DNA of 64,000 nucleotides from Ancylobacter sp. SL191 (GTDB lineage: Bacteria > Pseudomonadota > Alphaproteobacteria > Rhizobiales > Xanthobacteraceae). Of the stretch, positions 53,519 to 64,000 are shown in pieces. Location of the stretch: positions 434,001 to 498,000 of the forward strand of contig NZ_CP113056.1 in NCBI RefSeq assembly GCF_026625645.1, read 5' to 3'. The notes under the pieces are model-generated. The model was not told the origin of the DNA and ran no database searches. It worked only from the letters and a program-made list of their open reading frames with translations. The position numbers were made by a program, and so were the translations under genes. Position 1 is the first letter of the stretch. Every line of letters begins with the position of its first letter.

Positions 53519-54678
53519 TGAGCCGGCTGAAGATCGACGCCGACTACCTCGCCAAGGTGCTGCGCAAGCTGCTGAGCATCCCGAGCCCCACCGGCTATAT
53601 CGACACCATCGCCCGCTTCGTGGCAAAGGAACTCGCCGGCTTCGGGCTTGAGGTCGAGCTCACCCGCCGCGGCGCCATCCGAGCGATCCGGCCGGGCGGC
53701 ACCCCGCTCGGCGCGCGGGCGCTGGTCGCCCATGTGGACACACTCGGCGCGCAGGTGAAGAACCTGAAGCCGAATGGCCGCCTCGCCGTGGTGCCCATCG
53801 GCACCTGGTCCGCCCGCTTCGCGGAGGGCGCGCGCGGCACGGTGTTCACCGAGAAGGGCGGCTATCGCGGCACCATCCTGCCGCTGAAAGCCTCCGGCCA
53901 CACCTTCAATGAGGAGGTGGACCAGCTTCCCATCGGCTGGGACTTTGTGGAAATGCGCGTCGACGCGCGCGCCCGCAATGAGGGCGATCTCGCCCGGCTC
54001 GGCTTCGAGGTCGGCGACATCATCGCCATCGACCCGCAGCCGGAATTCCTCGACAGCGGCTTCATCGTCTCGCGCCATCTCGACGACAAGGCAGGCGTGG
54101 CGGTGATGCTGGCGGCGCTGAAGGCGCTGACCGAGGAAGGCGCGCAGACGCCGGTGGACATTCACTGGCTGTTCTCGATTGCGGAAGAAGTCGGCGTCGG
54201 CGCCTCGGCGCTGCTGACGCCGGATGTCGCCTCCCTCGTCGTTCTCGACAATGGCACCACGGCGCCCGGCCAGAACTCGGACGAGTTCGGCGTCACCATC
54301 GCCGCCGCCGACCAGAGCGGGCCGTTCGACTATCACCTGACCCGCAAGCTCACCGAGCTCTGCCGCGCCAACGACATCCGCTACCAGAAGGACGTGTTCC
54401 GCTATTACCGCTCGGATTCGGCCAGCGCCGTGGTGGCGGGAGCGGATGTGCGCACGGCGCTCATCACCTTCGGCGTCGATGCCTCGCATGGCTATGAGCG
54501 CATCCACATGCACGCGCTGCGCTCGCTGGCCGAACTGGTGACCGCCTATGCGCAGAGCCCGGTGGAAATCACCCGCGACTTCCAGCCGACCGCGCCGATC
54601 CGCGGCTTCACCCACCAGCCGACGCGCGAAGCGGTGCAGGAAATCCCGCCGGAGATGGAGGACGAGGAGCCGGCGTGA
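53515..54678 (+). CDS. M42-family peptidase of the NAGGN system
   Basis: 387 residues of the M42 glutamyl-aminopeptidase fold. Metal residues appear in 'VAHVDTLGAQV' (His, Asp), 'RHLDDKAGVAVM' (bridging Asp), 'SIAEEVGVGASAL' (Glu-Glu) and 'HGYERIHM' (His). Always found with asnO and ngg in NAGGN operons; probably degrades or recycles the dipeptide when osmotic stress ends. Four-base overlap with ngg. Cytoplasmic. Confidence 0.9.
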   Translation: MMSRLKIDADYLAKVLRKLLSIPSPTGYIDTIARFVAKELAGFGLEVELTRRGAIRAIRPGGTPLGARALVAHVDTLGAQVKNLKPNGRLAVVPIGTWSARFAEGARGTVFTEKGGYRGTILPLKASGHTFNEEVDQLPIGWDFVEMRVDARARNEGDLARLGFEVGDIIAIDPQPEFLDSGFIVSRHLDDKAGVAVMLAALKALTEEGAQTPVDIHWLFSIAEEVGVGASALLTPDVASLVVLDNGTTAPGQNSDEFGVTIAAADQSGPFDYHLTRKLTELCRANDIRYQKDVFRYYRSDSASAVVAGADVRTALITFGVDASHGYERIHMHALRSLAELVTAYAQSPVEITRDFQPTAPIRGFTHQPTREAVQEIPPEMEDEEPA

Positions 54679-54686
54679 CCGGCTCC
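54666..54686. terminator. Hairpin between convergent genes
   Basis: GGAGCCGG and CCGGCTCC flank CGTGA, an 8-base perfect stem that includes the TGA of the M42 gene. It separates the NAGGN operon from the convergent autotransporter gene 15 bases away. No T-run. Confidence 0.45.
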
Positions 54687-54693
54687 TGTCACC

Positions 54694-57600
54694 TCAGAAG
54701 CGAATGGTCAGCGAGCCCTTGATAGCATTGTCGGTGGCGGAGGAGGCGAGCTGGCCGACATAGGACAGGCCGAGGCTGAAATTCTCGCTCGGCTTGTAGG
54801 CGACGCCGAGGTCGATCAGCGCCGCATTCTCCGCGATGGGCACGCCCGCCACCGTGAAGGCCTCGCTTCCCGCGAAGGCCGCCGTGGCCTCCGGGGTGAG
54901 GTCGCCAAAGGCGAGCTGCCAGCCGAGCGCCGCCGTCACCGCCAGCGGCTTGCCATTGGCGAGGGTGAACAGGTGGTTGAGCCGCAGGCCGAGCACGCCA
55001 TAGCTGGTGGCGAAGGTCTCCGACTCGCCCAGAAGTGCCGCCCCACCGCCGGTCTCGGTGAAGCTGTCCGTGTCGAGATGGACATAAGCGAGGCTGGCGA
55101 AAGGTTGCAGCGTCGTCGCGCCGAGATGGATGTCGTAGCCGACCTCGCCGAAGACCTGCGTGGTGGCGCCGTCATAATCGGCGGTGAGGCCGTTGACGAG
55201 ATTGCCGAAGGCGACGGTGCGGCTGGTCGCGATGTCGTGCCAGCTATAGCTCGCCCCGACGCGCAGGCCGAGGTCACCGAGCCGCGCGCCGCCATAGACG
55301 CCGATATCATAGCTGTCGACCGAGGCGGAGGAGGCCATGTCGTCCACGTCAATATCGGCGTTCTCATAGCCGCCGACCAGGCCGAGGCGCGTCTGCCAGC
55401 TGCCGAGATCCACCGGACGGTCGACACCGAAGATGAAGCCGTCGAGCGAGCGCGAGACGGGCGCGGCGTTGCCGTCGCCATCCGTGTCGCCCCAGGCCCC
55501 GAAGGCCTGGCCCCAGACGGTCGCCTGCGAGCCCGGCAGCAGCGGCTGCGCCGGGGCGGGCGTGCCGGCGGGCTCGCCCGGTACGGCGAAGCTCTGGCGC
55601 AGGCGCGAGAGCGCGGCATCGCGCAGATAGAAGGATTGCTGCTGCAGGCTCGATTGCAGCGAGGCGTGGATCTCGCCGGCGAGGCTGTTCAGCGCGGCGG
55701 GCGCGGTGGAGAGATCGAGGCCCGAGAGGGCGACGTTCACCGGGCTGTCGACGGAGAGCGCGTCGGCCACCGTCGCCACCGCCATTTCATTCGGCGTCAG
55801 CGCGGCGCTTGTGTAGCTCACCGCGCTGCGCGTGAGGTCGATGGCGAAGGAGGAGGCCGAGGTCGAGAGCGATGCCAGCAGGAACGGGAATTCCGCGCTG
55901 AGCGAGCCGAAGCTGGGGCCGGTGATGCTGCCGAACCCGCCGGTGACGGTGCCGGTGGCGGAGACGATGGTGTAGTTGCCAATGCCAAGGGTGGCGGTGT
56001 CGATCCGCGAAAAATTCAGGCTGATGTCCTCGAAGTTGATGTCGCCGAACACCACCAGCCGGTCGCTCACGCCCGGCGCGCCGAGCTCGACGGACAGGGT
56101 GGAGTTCGCCCGCATCGTCACATCGCCAATGACCGTCAGCGTGCCGATGGAATTGCCGGGGGCGACGATGGCCCCGTTCCCTACATCGAGGCTGCCAACG
56201 ATGATGCCGGTGCCGCCGAGCGTGGCGTGCTGGGCGACACTCAACGCGCCCGGCAGGATGCCGTTCACCGAAAGGGTCATGTCCTTCACCGTGATCGGCA
56301 GCGTGCTGCTGAACAGGTTCACGCCGTTGAGCGTCAGGTGATTGGTCTGGCCCTCGATCCCGTAGAAGCCGATCTGCGCCGTCTCGGTTGACGACAGCGA
56401 GCCATTCAGCGTCACCGAGCCGTCGACGATGAGTTCGGGCGAGCCGATGTCGAGATAGGTCGACTCGCCCAGATTAATGGCGCGGCTTGACACGAAGCTC
56501 GGCCCGAGCTGCATGGACCCGAACACGATGACGCCGGCGCCCGGCAGGCCGAGCTGGCTGTCATCGGTGAAGACGGTCTCGCCGGCCGCGATGCTGGACA
56601 CCGGCAGGAAGCCGATGCGCCCGTTCAGATAGTCATAGGCGACCGTGTAATAGAGGAAGATCTCATTGCCGGTGTTGTAACCGAGCGTGCTGCCATGCTG
56701 TGGGGCGTAGTCGTAGGATCCGAGGCTGGACGAGAAGGACATCACCCCGTCGACACCGATCGTCACCGGCCGGGGAGCCCGGCCAGTGGTCGACGAGTCC
56801 GGCCCGCCCGTCGCCTCGGTCTCGAAGGTCGCGTTGCCGGCGCCGGAATCAAACACGCTCTGCAGGCAGCCCGTCGAGTTCGCGGCGGTGAAGCAGGTCT
56901 GGATGCTCTTGGTGTTCCAGGCCAGCAGGCCGATATTGCCGCCCGTCGTTCCCTGCGAGGCAAAGTTCGCGAAGCTGTAGCCGGCGGTGTTCTCCGCCGT
57001 CAGGCCCACGACCAATACCGGCGAGCTTGTGCCCATCACCCGGTCGGCCTGAAAGATGAAGCCGTTGGCGTAGCTGCCGGAAAGCTGCGCGAGCGGGTTG
57101 AAGACATCCTGGCCGCCGGAATAGGCGACGCCCATCACGCCGGTCTGATCGACGTTCCAGCCATAATTGTTGGGATTGGTGTGCTGGGAGATGGCGCGAT
57201 AGCCCGCGCAATTGAGATTATAGCTGTTGCAGGTGAAGTCGGTGATGACGCCGAAGGCGATCTGCTGGGCCGTCCCGAGCGTGAGGACGTTGCCGTCGCT
57301 GTCCTTCGCGCCGGGAAAATAGACCGTCGCGTAGCCGACCTTGCCACTGATCTGGTTGCCGCTGGAATAGCCGTAGCTGAAGTTCATCGCGGACAAGCTG
57401 TAGCTGCCGGGCGTCAGGCTTTGTTCCAGCAGGTAGAGGCCGGTCGAGCCCGTATCGACGAGAACATGATTCACATCGTTGTTCGGATCGCCGATGGCCA
57501 CGTTCACAAAATAGAACGGGTTGTAATCGACCCCGCTATGGCCGGACTGGATGAAGGGATGAAGGGGGATCGTGGCGCTGTCCTGCGCCATCGCCACGCC

Positions 57601-57789
57601 ACCCGTCACCACGCTCAGAAAGACCCCGCACCCGCCGACAAGCCCCCAGCTCCGCACCCGCGACCTCCCCGCTTGCCGCCCACGCGGCCCCCCGGCCACA
57701 TTGTCTCCCAATATACCACCGGGTACCGTAACGGGAAGCCGCGCTATCAGGTTCGGCAATATCCGTTCACGGTCATTTACCGCCCTCAC
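54694..57789 (-). CDS. Autotransporter with aspartic-peptidase-like passenger
   Basis: Up to 1031 residues; the first 44 are uncertain, since GTG 57789 overlaps a gene remnant. Signal segment 'RSWGLVGGCGVFLSVVTGG' cut near AMAQ. Passenger residues 70-400 resemble a two-lobe aspartic peptidase or DUF3443-like domain: 'NHVLVDTGSTGLYLLE' (Asp-Thr-Gly-Ser) and 'QSVFDSGAGNATFE' (Asp-Ser-Gly), with four cysteines. A beta-helix-like segment with 'APGNSIGTLTV' and 'LSVELGAPGVSDRLVV' follows. The last 280 residues are an autotransporter barrel ending in '...SLTIRF' with C-terminal Phe. The barrel and class V secretion are firm; protease activity is inferred. Confidence 0.85.
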   Translation of the reverse strand: MRAVNDRERILPNLIARLPVTVPGGILGDNVAGGPRGRQAGRSRVRSWGLVGGCGVFLSVVTGGVAMAQDSATIPLHPFIQSGHSGVDYNPFYFVNVAIGDPNNDVNHVLVDTGSTGLYLLEQSLTPGSYSLSAMNFSYGYSSGNQISGKVGYATVYFPGAKDSDGNVLTLGTAQQIAFGVITDFTCNSYNLNCAGYRAISQHTNPNNYGWNVDQTGVMGVAYSGGQDVFNPLAQLSGSYANGFIFQADRVMGTSSPVLVVGLTAENTAGYSFANFASQGTTGGNIGLLAWNTKSIQTCFTAANSTGCLQSVFDSGAGNATFETEATGGPDSSTTGRAPRPVTIGVDGVMSFSSSLGSYDYAPQHGSTLGYNTGNEIFLYYTVAYDYLNGRIGFLPVSSIAAGETVFTDDSQLGLPGAGVIVFGSMQLGPSFVSSRAINLGESTYLDIGSPELIVDGSVTLNGSLSSTETAQIGFYGIEGQTNHLTLNGVNLFSSTLPITVKDMTLSVNGILPGALSVAQHATLGGTGIIVGSLDVGNGAIVAPGNSIGTLTVIGDVTMRANSTLSVELGAPGVSDRLVVFGDINFEDISLNFSRIDTATLGIGNYTIVSATGTVTGGFGSITGPSFGSLSAEFPFLLASLSTSASSFAIDLTRSAVSYTSAALTPNEMAVATVADALSVDSPVNVALSGLDLSTAPAALNSLAGEIHASLQSSLQQQSFYLRDAALSRLRQSFAVPGEPAGTPAPAQPLLPGSQATVWGQAFGAWGDTDGDGNAAPVSRSLDGFIFGVDRPVDLGSWQTRLGLVGGYENADIDVDDMASSASVDSYDIGVYGGARLGDLGLRVGASYSWHDIATSRTVAFGNLVNGLTADYDGATTQVFGEVGYDIHLGATTLQPFASLAYVHLDTDSFTETGGGAALLGESETFATSYGVLGLRLNHLFTLANGKPLAVTAALGWQLAFGDLTPEATAAFAGSEAFTVAGVPIAENAALIDLGVAYKPSENFSLGLSYVGQLASSATDNAIKGSLTIRF

Positions 57790-57980
57790 CCCACCTGGAA
57801 CGCCGCGTCCACCGGCACCTGAAGCGCGGTCACCAGCGCGTTGGTCTGCGCGGCCATGCCGATGATGGCGAGGAGATGCTGGTGCTGCGCGTCGCTCATG
57901 CCCTTGGCCCTGGCGGCGGCGGTGTGGGAGTGGGGGCAGGCACGTCGCTTCGCGGAGGGCGGGGGCGCCTGTCCAGCCGC
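57786..57980 (-). pseudogene. C-terminal remnant of an AhpD/carboxymuconolactone-decarboxylase-like protein
   Basis: A frame without a start reads 'ACPHSHTAAARAKGMSD', then 'HLLAIIGMAAQTNAL' and ends 'VDAAFQVG'. The Cys-x2-His block and following helix are typical of the AhpD-like fold. The N-terminal part is missing (a TGA precedes it). It lies just upstream of the autotransporter gene and overlaps its longest possible start. Confidence 0.5.
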
Positions 57981-58463
57981 TCAGCGCCCGAACCAGCTGC
58001 GCACGCGCTCACGCGCACGCTCCACCAGCCGGAAGATGGCGGTCGCCCGCGCCCAGGCGATAAGGGTGGCGCGGATGGCGATGAGACGCACCATCAGAAA
58101 GGCGAACCAGCCATAGGTCATCAGCTTGGCCTCGCCGGCGCGGTAGATGCGCTCGACGAGCACGAAGCTGGCGAGATAGGCGAGCACCAGCGTCACGAGC
58201 CCCGTGCGGGCGTGCCCTTCCGCCATCCAGAACAGCGCGACGAATTTCAGCGGCTCGGCGAAGCAAAAGGGAATGGCGAGCAGGATGAGGATGGCGAGGC
58301 GCGGCAGGCCCGCCACCCAGCGCTCGAAGCGCTGCATGACGCGCAGGCCCGCGACCCAGCGCAGCAGCGGGCGGTAGAGCGGACGCGCCGCCTCGTCGAC
58401 GAGGACGAGCACCGTCAACACAATGTCGAGCGGCAGGCGCAAAAGACGCAGCAGGCGGTTCAT
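57981..58463 (-). CDS. Membrane protein, hypothetical
   Basis: 160 residues from ATG 58463 (the frame goes to 58523 but without sense). Three or so hydrophobic segments ('LPLDIVLTVLVLVDEA', 'LPRLAILILLAIPFCFAEP', 'TGLVTLVLAYLASFVLVERI') separated by basic loops; the C-terminus is strongly positive and probably cytoplasmic. Inner-membrane protein of a family common in alphaproteobacteria; role unknown. Divergent from the ABC-F gene 86 bases away. Confidence 0.75.
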   Translation of the reverse strand: MNRLLRLLRLPLDIVLTVLVLVDEAARPLYRPLLRWVAGLRVMQRFERWVAGLPRLAILILLAIPFCFAEPLKFVALFWMAEGHARTGLVTLVLAYLASFVLVERIYRAGEAKLMTYGWFAFLMVRLIAIRATLIAWARATAIFRLVERARERVRSWFGR

Positions 58464-58549
58464 CCGCCTGCGATAGCACGGGCGCGCTTTCCTTGACGCG
58501 CCAAATGGCCTAATCGCCCCCAAGCACTTCTTCAGGACGCCCCCTCGAC

Positions 58550-60168
<1,619 letters not shown>

Positions 60169-60172
<4 letters not shown>

Positions 60173-61545
60173 CCGCCGCTGTCCGTTGCCGCGCCGGCTG
60201 CCTGGCCCTGCTGCGGGCGCAGGCGCCAGACGACATTGCCGACATCATCGGCGACCAGCAGCCCGCCGCGCCGGTCGAGACGGACGCCGACCGGGCGGCC
60301 CTGCGCCTCGCCATCGGCGTTGAGAAAGCCGGTCAGCAATTCCTGCGGCATGCCGGACGGCTTACCATCGGCGAAGGGCACGAAGATCACCCGGTAGCCG
60401 GCACGCTCGGAGCGGTTCCACGAGCCGTGCTGGCCGATGATGGCGCCGTTCTGGAAGCGCTCCCCGAAGGCCGGGTTGTCGACGAAGGTCAGACCCAGCG
60501 ACGCGGTGTGGGCGCCCAGCGCGTAATCCGGCTTCAGGGCGCTCGCCACCAGTTCGGGGCGCTGCGGCTGCACGCGCTCATCCACGTGCGGACCGTAATA
60601 GGAATAGGGCCAGCCATAGAAGCCGCCCTCGCGCACGCTGGTCATGTAGTCGGGCACGAGATGGTCGCCGATCTCGTCGCGTTCGTTTACCGACACCCAG
60701 AGCTGCCCGGTGGCGGGGTTCCAGTCGATGCCGACCGGGTTGCGCAGCCCCCCGGCGAAGACCCGGCTCTGACCGCTGGCGGTGTCGATCTCCAGCACGG
60801 CGGCCCGGTTCTCCTCCTCCGCCATGCCGTTCTCGGCAGCGTTGGAATTGGAGCCGACACCGACATAGAGCTTGGAGCCGTCCTCGCTGGCAATGAGGCT
60901 CTTGGTCCAGTGGTGGTTCCGCCCGGCCGGCAGGTCCGCGACCTTGGTGGCCGGCGCGGTGATCTCCGTCTCGCCTTCCCCGTAGGGGAAGCGCACCACC
61001 GCATCGGCATTGGCGACATAGAACTGGTCGCCGACCAGCGCCATGCCGAAGGGCGAGGTGAGACCGGAGAGGAAAGTCGTCTTCATCTCGGCCGTGCCGT
61101 CGCCATCGGCGTCGCGCAGCAGTGAGATGCGGTTGGCGCTCGGCACTTTCGCGCCGGCCCAGCCCATCACGATGCCCTGCACCCAGCCGCGAATGCCGCC
61201 GCTCTTGCCCTCGGGCTTGGGCGGGGCATTGCTCTCGGCCACCAGCACGTCGCCATTGGGCAGTTCATAGAGCCAGCGCGGATGATCAAGCCCGCGCGCG
61301 AAGGCGGTGATGGTGAAGCCTTGGGCGGGCGTCGGCGCCGCGCCCTCGGGCCAACCCACCGCATCGGCGACCTTCAGCGTCGGGATGAGCGAGGTGTGCG
61401 GCTCCGGCAGGGTGGGGTTCGGCCCGTATTCGGCGCTCTCGGACAGGCTGGGCGCCTCGCTGCAGGCGGCGAGGGCGAGCAGGCAGGCGCTGGCGAGCAG
61501 CGGCGGGGCGAAGCGGGACGGGATCGGACGCAGACGGGCGGGCAT
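60169..61545 (-). CDS. Sorbosone-dehydrogenase-like (PQQ-type) lipoprotein
   Basis: Start ATG 61545 follows GGAG at 7 bases; product 458 residues. Lipoprotein signal with lipobox 'LAAC' near residue 27. The rest is a six-bladed propeller of the glucose/sorbosone dehydrogenase family: '[20 protein letters not shown]', '[18 protein letters not shown]', '[20 protein letters not shown]', '[13 protein letters not shown]' and '[18 protein letters not shown]'. Family members oxidise sugars with PQQ. Periplasmic, membrane-anchored. Substrate unknown. Confidence 0.88.
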
Positions 61546-61775
61546 CGGGCACTCCGGGAAGGTCATGTGTCGTGGGTCAGGGGGTTAAGCCCCACTGCCG
61601 GTGGACGTTCCAAAATCGCCGGCCCGCGCCCGGCCGGCCGAGGGGTCTCCGCCAGCCCGCTACCACTACGGAACGGGCCTGCCCCGGTGCCGTTGTCCTC
61701 CCGCCGCGCACTGACGCGCGATGCCCATAAAGGCCGCGACGACCAGCCGGTCAGTCCATGCCCAGGAGGATCGCC

Positions 61776-62252
61776 ATGACCACCATGACCGCCATCACGA
61801 CCACCATCACCCTCCCGTCCCGCCTGCGCGCCGCCAGCGCCGGCCTACTCGCCCTCACCCTGCTCGGCGGCGCCACCGGCGCGCTCGCCGGCCCGTGCGC
61901 CGAGCGCATCGCCACGCTCGACAAGCAGCTCGCCACGACGGATGCCGGCTCGGGCCCGACCAACTCCCCCGCCGCCCCCACCACCGCGCCCGATGCCGGC
62001 GTGCCCAAGGCCGGCGAGGCGCCGGGCACTGGCGGCACCGCCGGCATGAACGAGGCGCTCGGCACCCGCGCCGCCTCCCCGGCCGATGTGCGGGCGCAGA
62101 CCGCCGGCAGCGGCACGGCGGCGCAGGGCCAGTCCTCCACCGCCGGCGCGCTCAGCGACGCGATGAGTCGCGCCAAGCAGGCCGACCAGTCCGGCGATAG
62201 CGCCGCCTGCACCAAGGCGCTGGACGAGGCCGAGGCGATGCTGCGCGGTTAG
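61776..62252 (+). CDS. Small exported Ala/Gly/Pro-rich protein
   Basis: Start ATG 61776, 6 bases after a perfect AGGAGG. 158 residues: signal peptide (LRAASAGLLALTLLGGATGALAG), a short helical start with 'CAERIATLDKQLA', a low-complexity Pro/Ala/Gly middle (residues 45-110), and a helical end with 'AMSRAKQADQSGDSAACTKA'. Two cysteines may pair. No known domain; probably a periplasmic structural or stress protein. Confidence 0.75.
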   Translation: MTTMTAITTTITLPSRLRAASAGLLALTLLGGATGALAGPCAERIATLDKQLATTDAGSGPTNSPAAPTTAPDAGVPKAGEAPGTGGTAGMNEALGTRAASPADVRAQTAGSGTAAQGQSSTAGALSDAMSRAKQADQSGDSAACTKALDEAEAMLRG

Positions 62253-62349
62253 AACCGCTCCAATCTTTCGTATGGAAATACCGCGCGTGACGTGTACCTA
62301 ATAGCCCCTGTCAACCGTGGCGCGCGGTTGGCAGGGGCAGGAGTATCGC

Positions 62350-64000
62350 GTGGTGGACGCGACGATCGAGCCGCCGGGCATGGCAGGCGGGATGGTGTCG
62401 GCGGGCGGGACAACCGCCAGCGGCCTGCTCTCGGTCATGAGCGGCTTCATTGCCGGCCTGTTCCATCAGCGCCCCTTCGCGGAGGATCTCGCCCCGCTCC
62501 TCGCCCGCCTCGGCGCCGACCTCGCGCTGAGCCGCGCCGCCCTGTTCGAGGTTCATAGCAGCGCGGCAGCCGGGCTCTGCGTCACCTGCCGGGTCGACTG
62601 GGCGCGCAAAGGGCTCCCCCTGCTCGCCGGCAATACCCACCCGCCCGTGCGACCGGACGAGGCCGACGCGCTCCAGCGCGACTGGGCGGAACGGCGCACG
62701 CGCGGCGAGGTGATCGAGGGCCGCACGGACGACCTGACCGGCTATTTGCGCGCCTTCTTCGAGGCGGCCGAGATCGTCAGCTTCTACACCCTGCCGGTGA
62801 TGGTGGACGGGCGCTGGTGGGGGCATTTCTGCGTCAGCTCGGACGAGCCCGCGCGCCTGTGGACGGGGGAGGAACGCGCCGGCCTGCAGGCGCTCACCGA
62901 ACTTATCGCCCTCGCCGTGGAACGCTCGCACGGGCGGCGCGCGCTCAGCGAGGCGACGCGCCTTGCCATGCTGGCGGCGGCGCTCGACGGCATCGTCACC
63001 ATCGACGAGGCCGGGCAGATCGTCGACTTCAACCCGGCGGCGGAAGCCATGTTCGGCTACAGCCGCGCGGACGTGACCGGCCGCTTCCTCGGCGACACCA
63101 TCATCCCCACCCATCTGCGCGACGCGCACCGCGCCGGCATGGCGCGCTATCTGGCCGGCGCGAACCCGCACATTCTCGGGCGCCGCATCGAGGTCGAGGG
63201 GGCGACGCGCGGCGGGCGCGTCTTCCCGATCGAACTCACCGTGACGGAAATCCGAACGGGCACGCGGCGGCTGTTCACCGCCTATCTGCGCGACATTTCC
63301 GACCGTCGGCGCGCGAAGGAGGCGCTGGAGACACTCGCCTATAGCGATACCGTGACCGGGCTGCCGAACCGCGCCGGTCTGGTGCGGCTGATGCGGCAGC
63401 AGGGCGAGACGGTCGGCGGGGCGCTGGTGATGCGGATGTCCGACCTCGCCATTCTCGGCGCCTCGCTGGGCGAGGCTTTCGCGCAGCAGATGATTGCCGC
63501 CATCGCCGCGCGGCTGAGCGGCCATCTGCCGGCGCAGGCGCATCTCGGCCGCACCGGCGAGAACGAGTTCGCCATCATCTTCCCGACGGGCATGGCCCCC
63601 GAACGTCTCGGCCGGCAGTTCGAGGCGCTGATGCACGCGCCGCTGGAGGTGGAGGGACGGCGCTTCTATCTCGACGCCAATCTCGGGCTCGCCGCGCGGG
63701 CCGGGCGCATCGAGCAGAGCCTGCGCGACGCGGAAATGGCCTGCCGGAGCGAGCGCGCCGGGCGCTGGCGGGTGTTCGACGATTCCCTGCGCGCCGACCA
63801 TCAGCAGCGCCTCGCCATGGAAATCGCGCTGCGCGAGGCGCTGGCGGCGGGCGGGGACGAGATCTACCCGGTGTTCCAGCCGGTGGTGGAAAGCCGGAGC
63901 GGCCGGGTGCTTGGCTTCGAGGCGCTGGCGCGCTGGCGCTCGCCGCGCCTCGGGCAGGTGACGCCCGGCGCGTTCATTGCGCTGGCGGAAACCGCCGGCC
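62350..64000 (+). CDS. GAF-PAS-GGDEF-EAL signalling protein, cut by right edge
   Basis: Starts at GTG 62350 behind CAGGAG; at least 550 residues, running past the window. An N-terminal GAF domain (residues 40-195), then PAS ('LDGIVTIDEAGQIVDFNPAA', 'AMFGYSRADVTGR'), then a GGDEF domain introduced by 'AYSDTVTGLPNRAGL' but with the active site written GENEF instead of GGDEF, and the start of an EAL domain ('VFQPVVESRSGRVLGFEALA'). The degenerate GGDEF suggests no cyclase activity, leaving a c-di-GMP phosphodiesterase or sensor. Cytosolic; upstream TAA-rich spacer of 97 bases. Confidence 0.88.
   Translation, partial: MVDATIEPPGMAGGMVSAGGTTASGLLSVMSGFIAGLFHQRPFAEDLAPLLARLGADLALSRAALFEVHSSAAAGLCVTCRVDWARKGLPLLAGNTHPPVRPDEADALQRDWAERRTRGEVIEGRTDDLTGYLRAFFEAAEIVSFYTLPVMVDGRWWGHFCVSSDEPARLWTGEERAGLQALTELIALAVERSHGRRALSEATRLAMLAAALDGIVTIDEAGQIVDFNPAAEAMFGYSRADVTGRFLGDTIIPTHLRDAHRAGMARYLAGANPHILGRRIEVEGATRGGRVFPIELTVTEIRTGTRRLFTAYLRDISDRRRAKEALETLAYSDTVTGLPNRAGLVRLMRQQGETVGGALVMRMSDLAILGASLGEAFAQQMIAAIAARLSGHLPAQAHLGRTGENEFAIIFPTGMAPERLGRQFEALMHAPLEVEGRRFYLDANLGLAARAGRIEQSLRDAEMACRSERAGRWRVFDDSLRADHQQRLAMEIALREALAAGGDEIYPVFQPVVESRSGRVLGFEALARWRSPRLGQVTPGAFIALAETAG

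Noticed and set aside
54973..56391. Plus-strand frame of 472 codons
   Set aside because: Antisense to the autotransporter barrel; composition of Ala/Glu/Arg/His repeats only.

Overview
The window reads as a chromosomal segment of a high-GC alphaproteobacterium. Dicarboxylate transport (dctBD/dctA with a sigma-54 promoter), an N-acetylglutaminylglutamine amide (NAGGN) osmolyte operon, pxpBCA, and the general gene style point to Hyphomicrobiales, perhaps a Xanthobacteraceae-type organism. That placement is inference. No rRNA, tRNA or CRISPR array was recognised.

The window has two halves. Positions 1 to about 32.1 kb form an accessory island with uneven GC, broken genes, small inverted-repeat elements and few recognisable families. 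From about 32.6 kb to the end the sequence is uniform, tightly packed, GC-rich core metabolism.

Island, left part (1-7.0 kb): a gene cut by the window edge, an ApeA-like HEPN protein, two HNH-like zinc-finger proteins, a small secreted protein, a protein with a PD-(D/E)XK nuclease motif, and an Ivy-type lysozyme inhibitor. This looks like a defence island. Centre (7.2-16 kb, minus strand): a cell-wall and protein-degrading arsenal. It comprises a 963-residue protein carrying four peptidoglycan-hydrolase-like domains, a zinc amidase, a KP-43-like subtilase, an SGNH hydrolase, and two previously easy-to-miss membrane micropeptides. The large enzymes lack visible signal peptides. Next to it, divergently oriented across an AT-rich spacer (16.6-21.7 kb, plus strand), is a second arsenal made of exported proteins: a lipoprotein, a trypsin-like protease, a subtilase and an EEP-family nuclease/phosphatase. 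This pair of arsenals, with the Ivy inhibitor at the far end, is the best candidate for an undescribed system.

Island, right part (21.8-32.1 kb): wreckage of mobile elements (truncated ardC, umuD remnant, an interrupted ORF antisense to it, a frameshifted membrane protein). Intact cargo lies between them: an MBL-fold protein, an unknown two-gene unit, a ParB-N/DNA methyltransferase fused protein with a DUF5681 partner, and a hypothetical protein behind five 11-bp-spaced repeats. Two copies and one half copy of an imperfect-palindromic element resembling IS21-type ends are scattered here and at 2.0 kb.

Core half: pxpBCA (5-oxoproline use), divergent from a ten-gene catabolic operon (DUF1989 protein, polar amino-acid ABC transporter, agmatinase-like ureohydrolase, GntR regulator, DapA-like, SDR, 2-hydroxyacid dehydrogenase, ureide-type M20 hydrolase). 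Then come a flavin reductase, dctDB/dctA, the NAGGN operon, an autotransporter whose passenger resembles an aspartic peptidase, a membrane protein, an ABC-F ATPase, a sorbosone-dehydrogenase-like lipoprotein, a small exported protein, and a GAF-PAS-GGDEF-EAL protein cut by the right edge.
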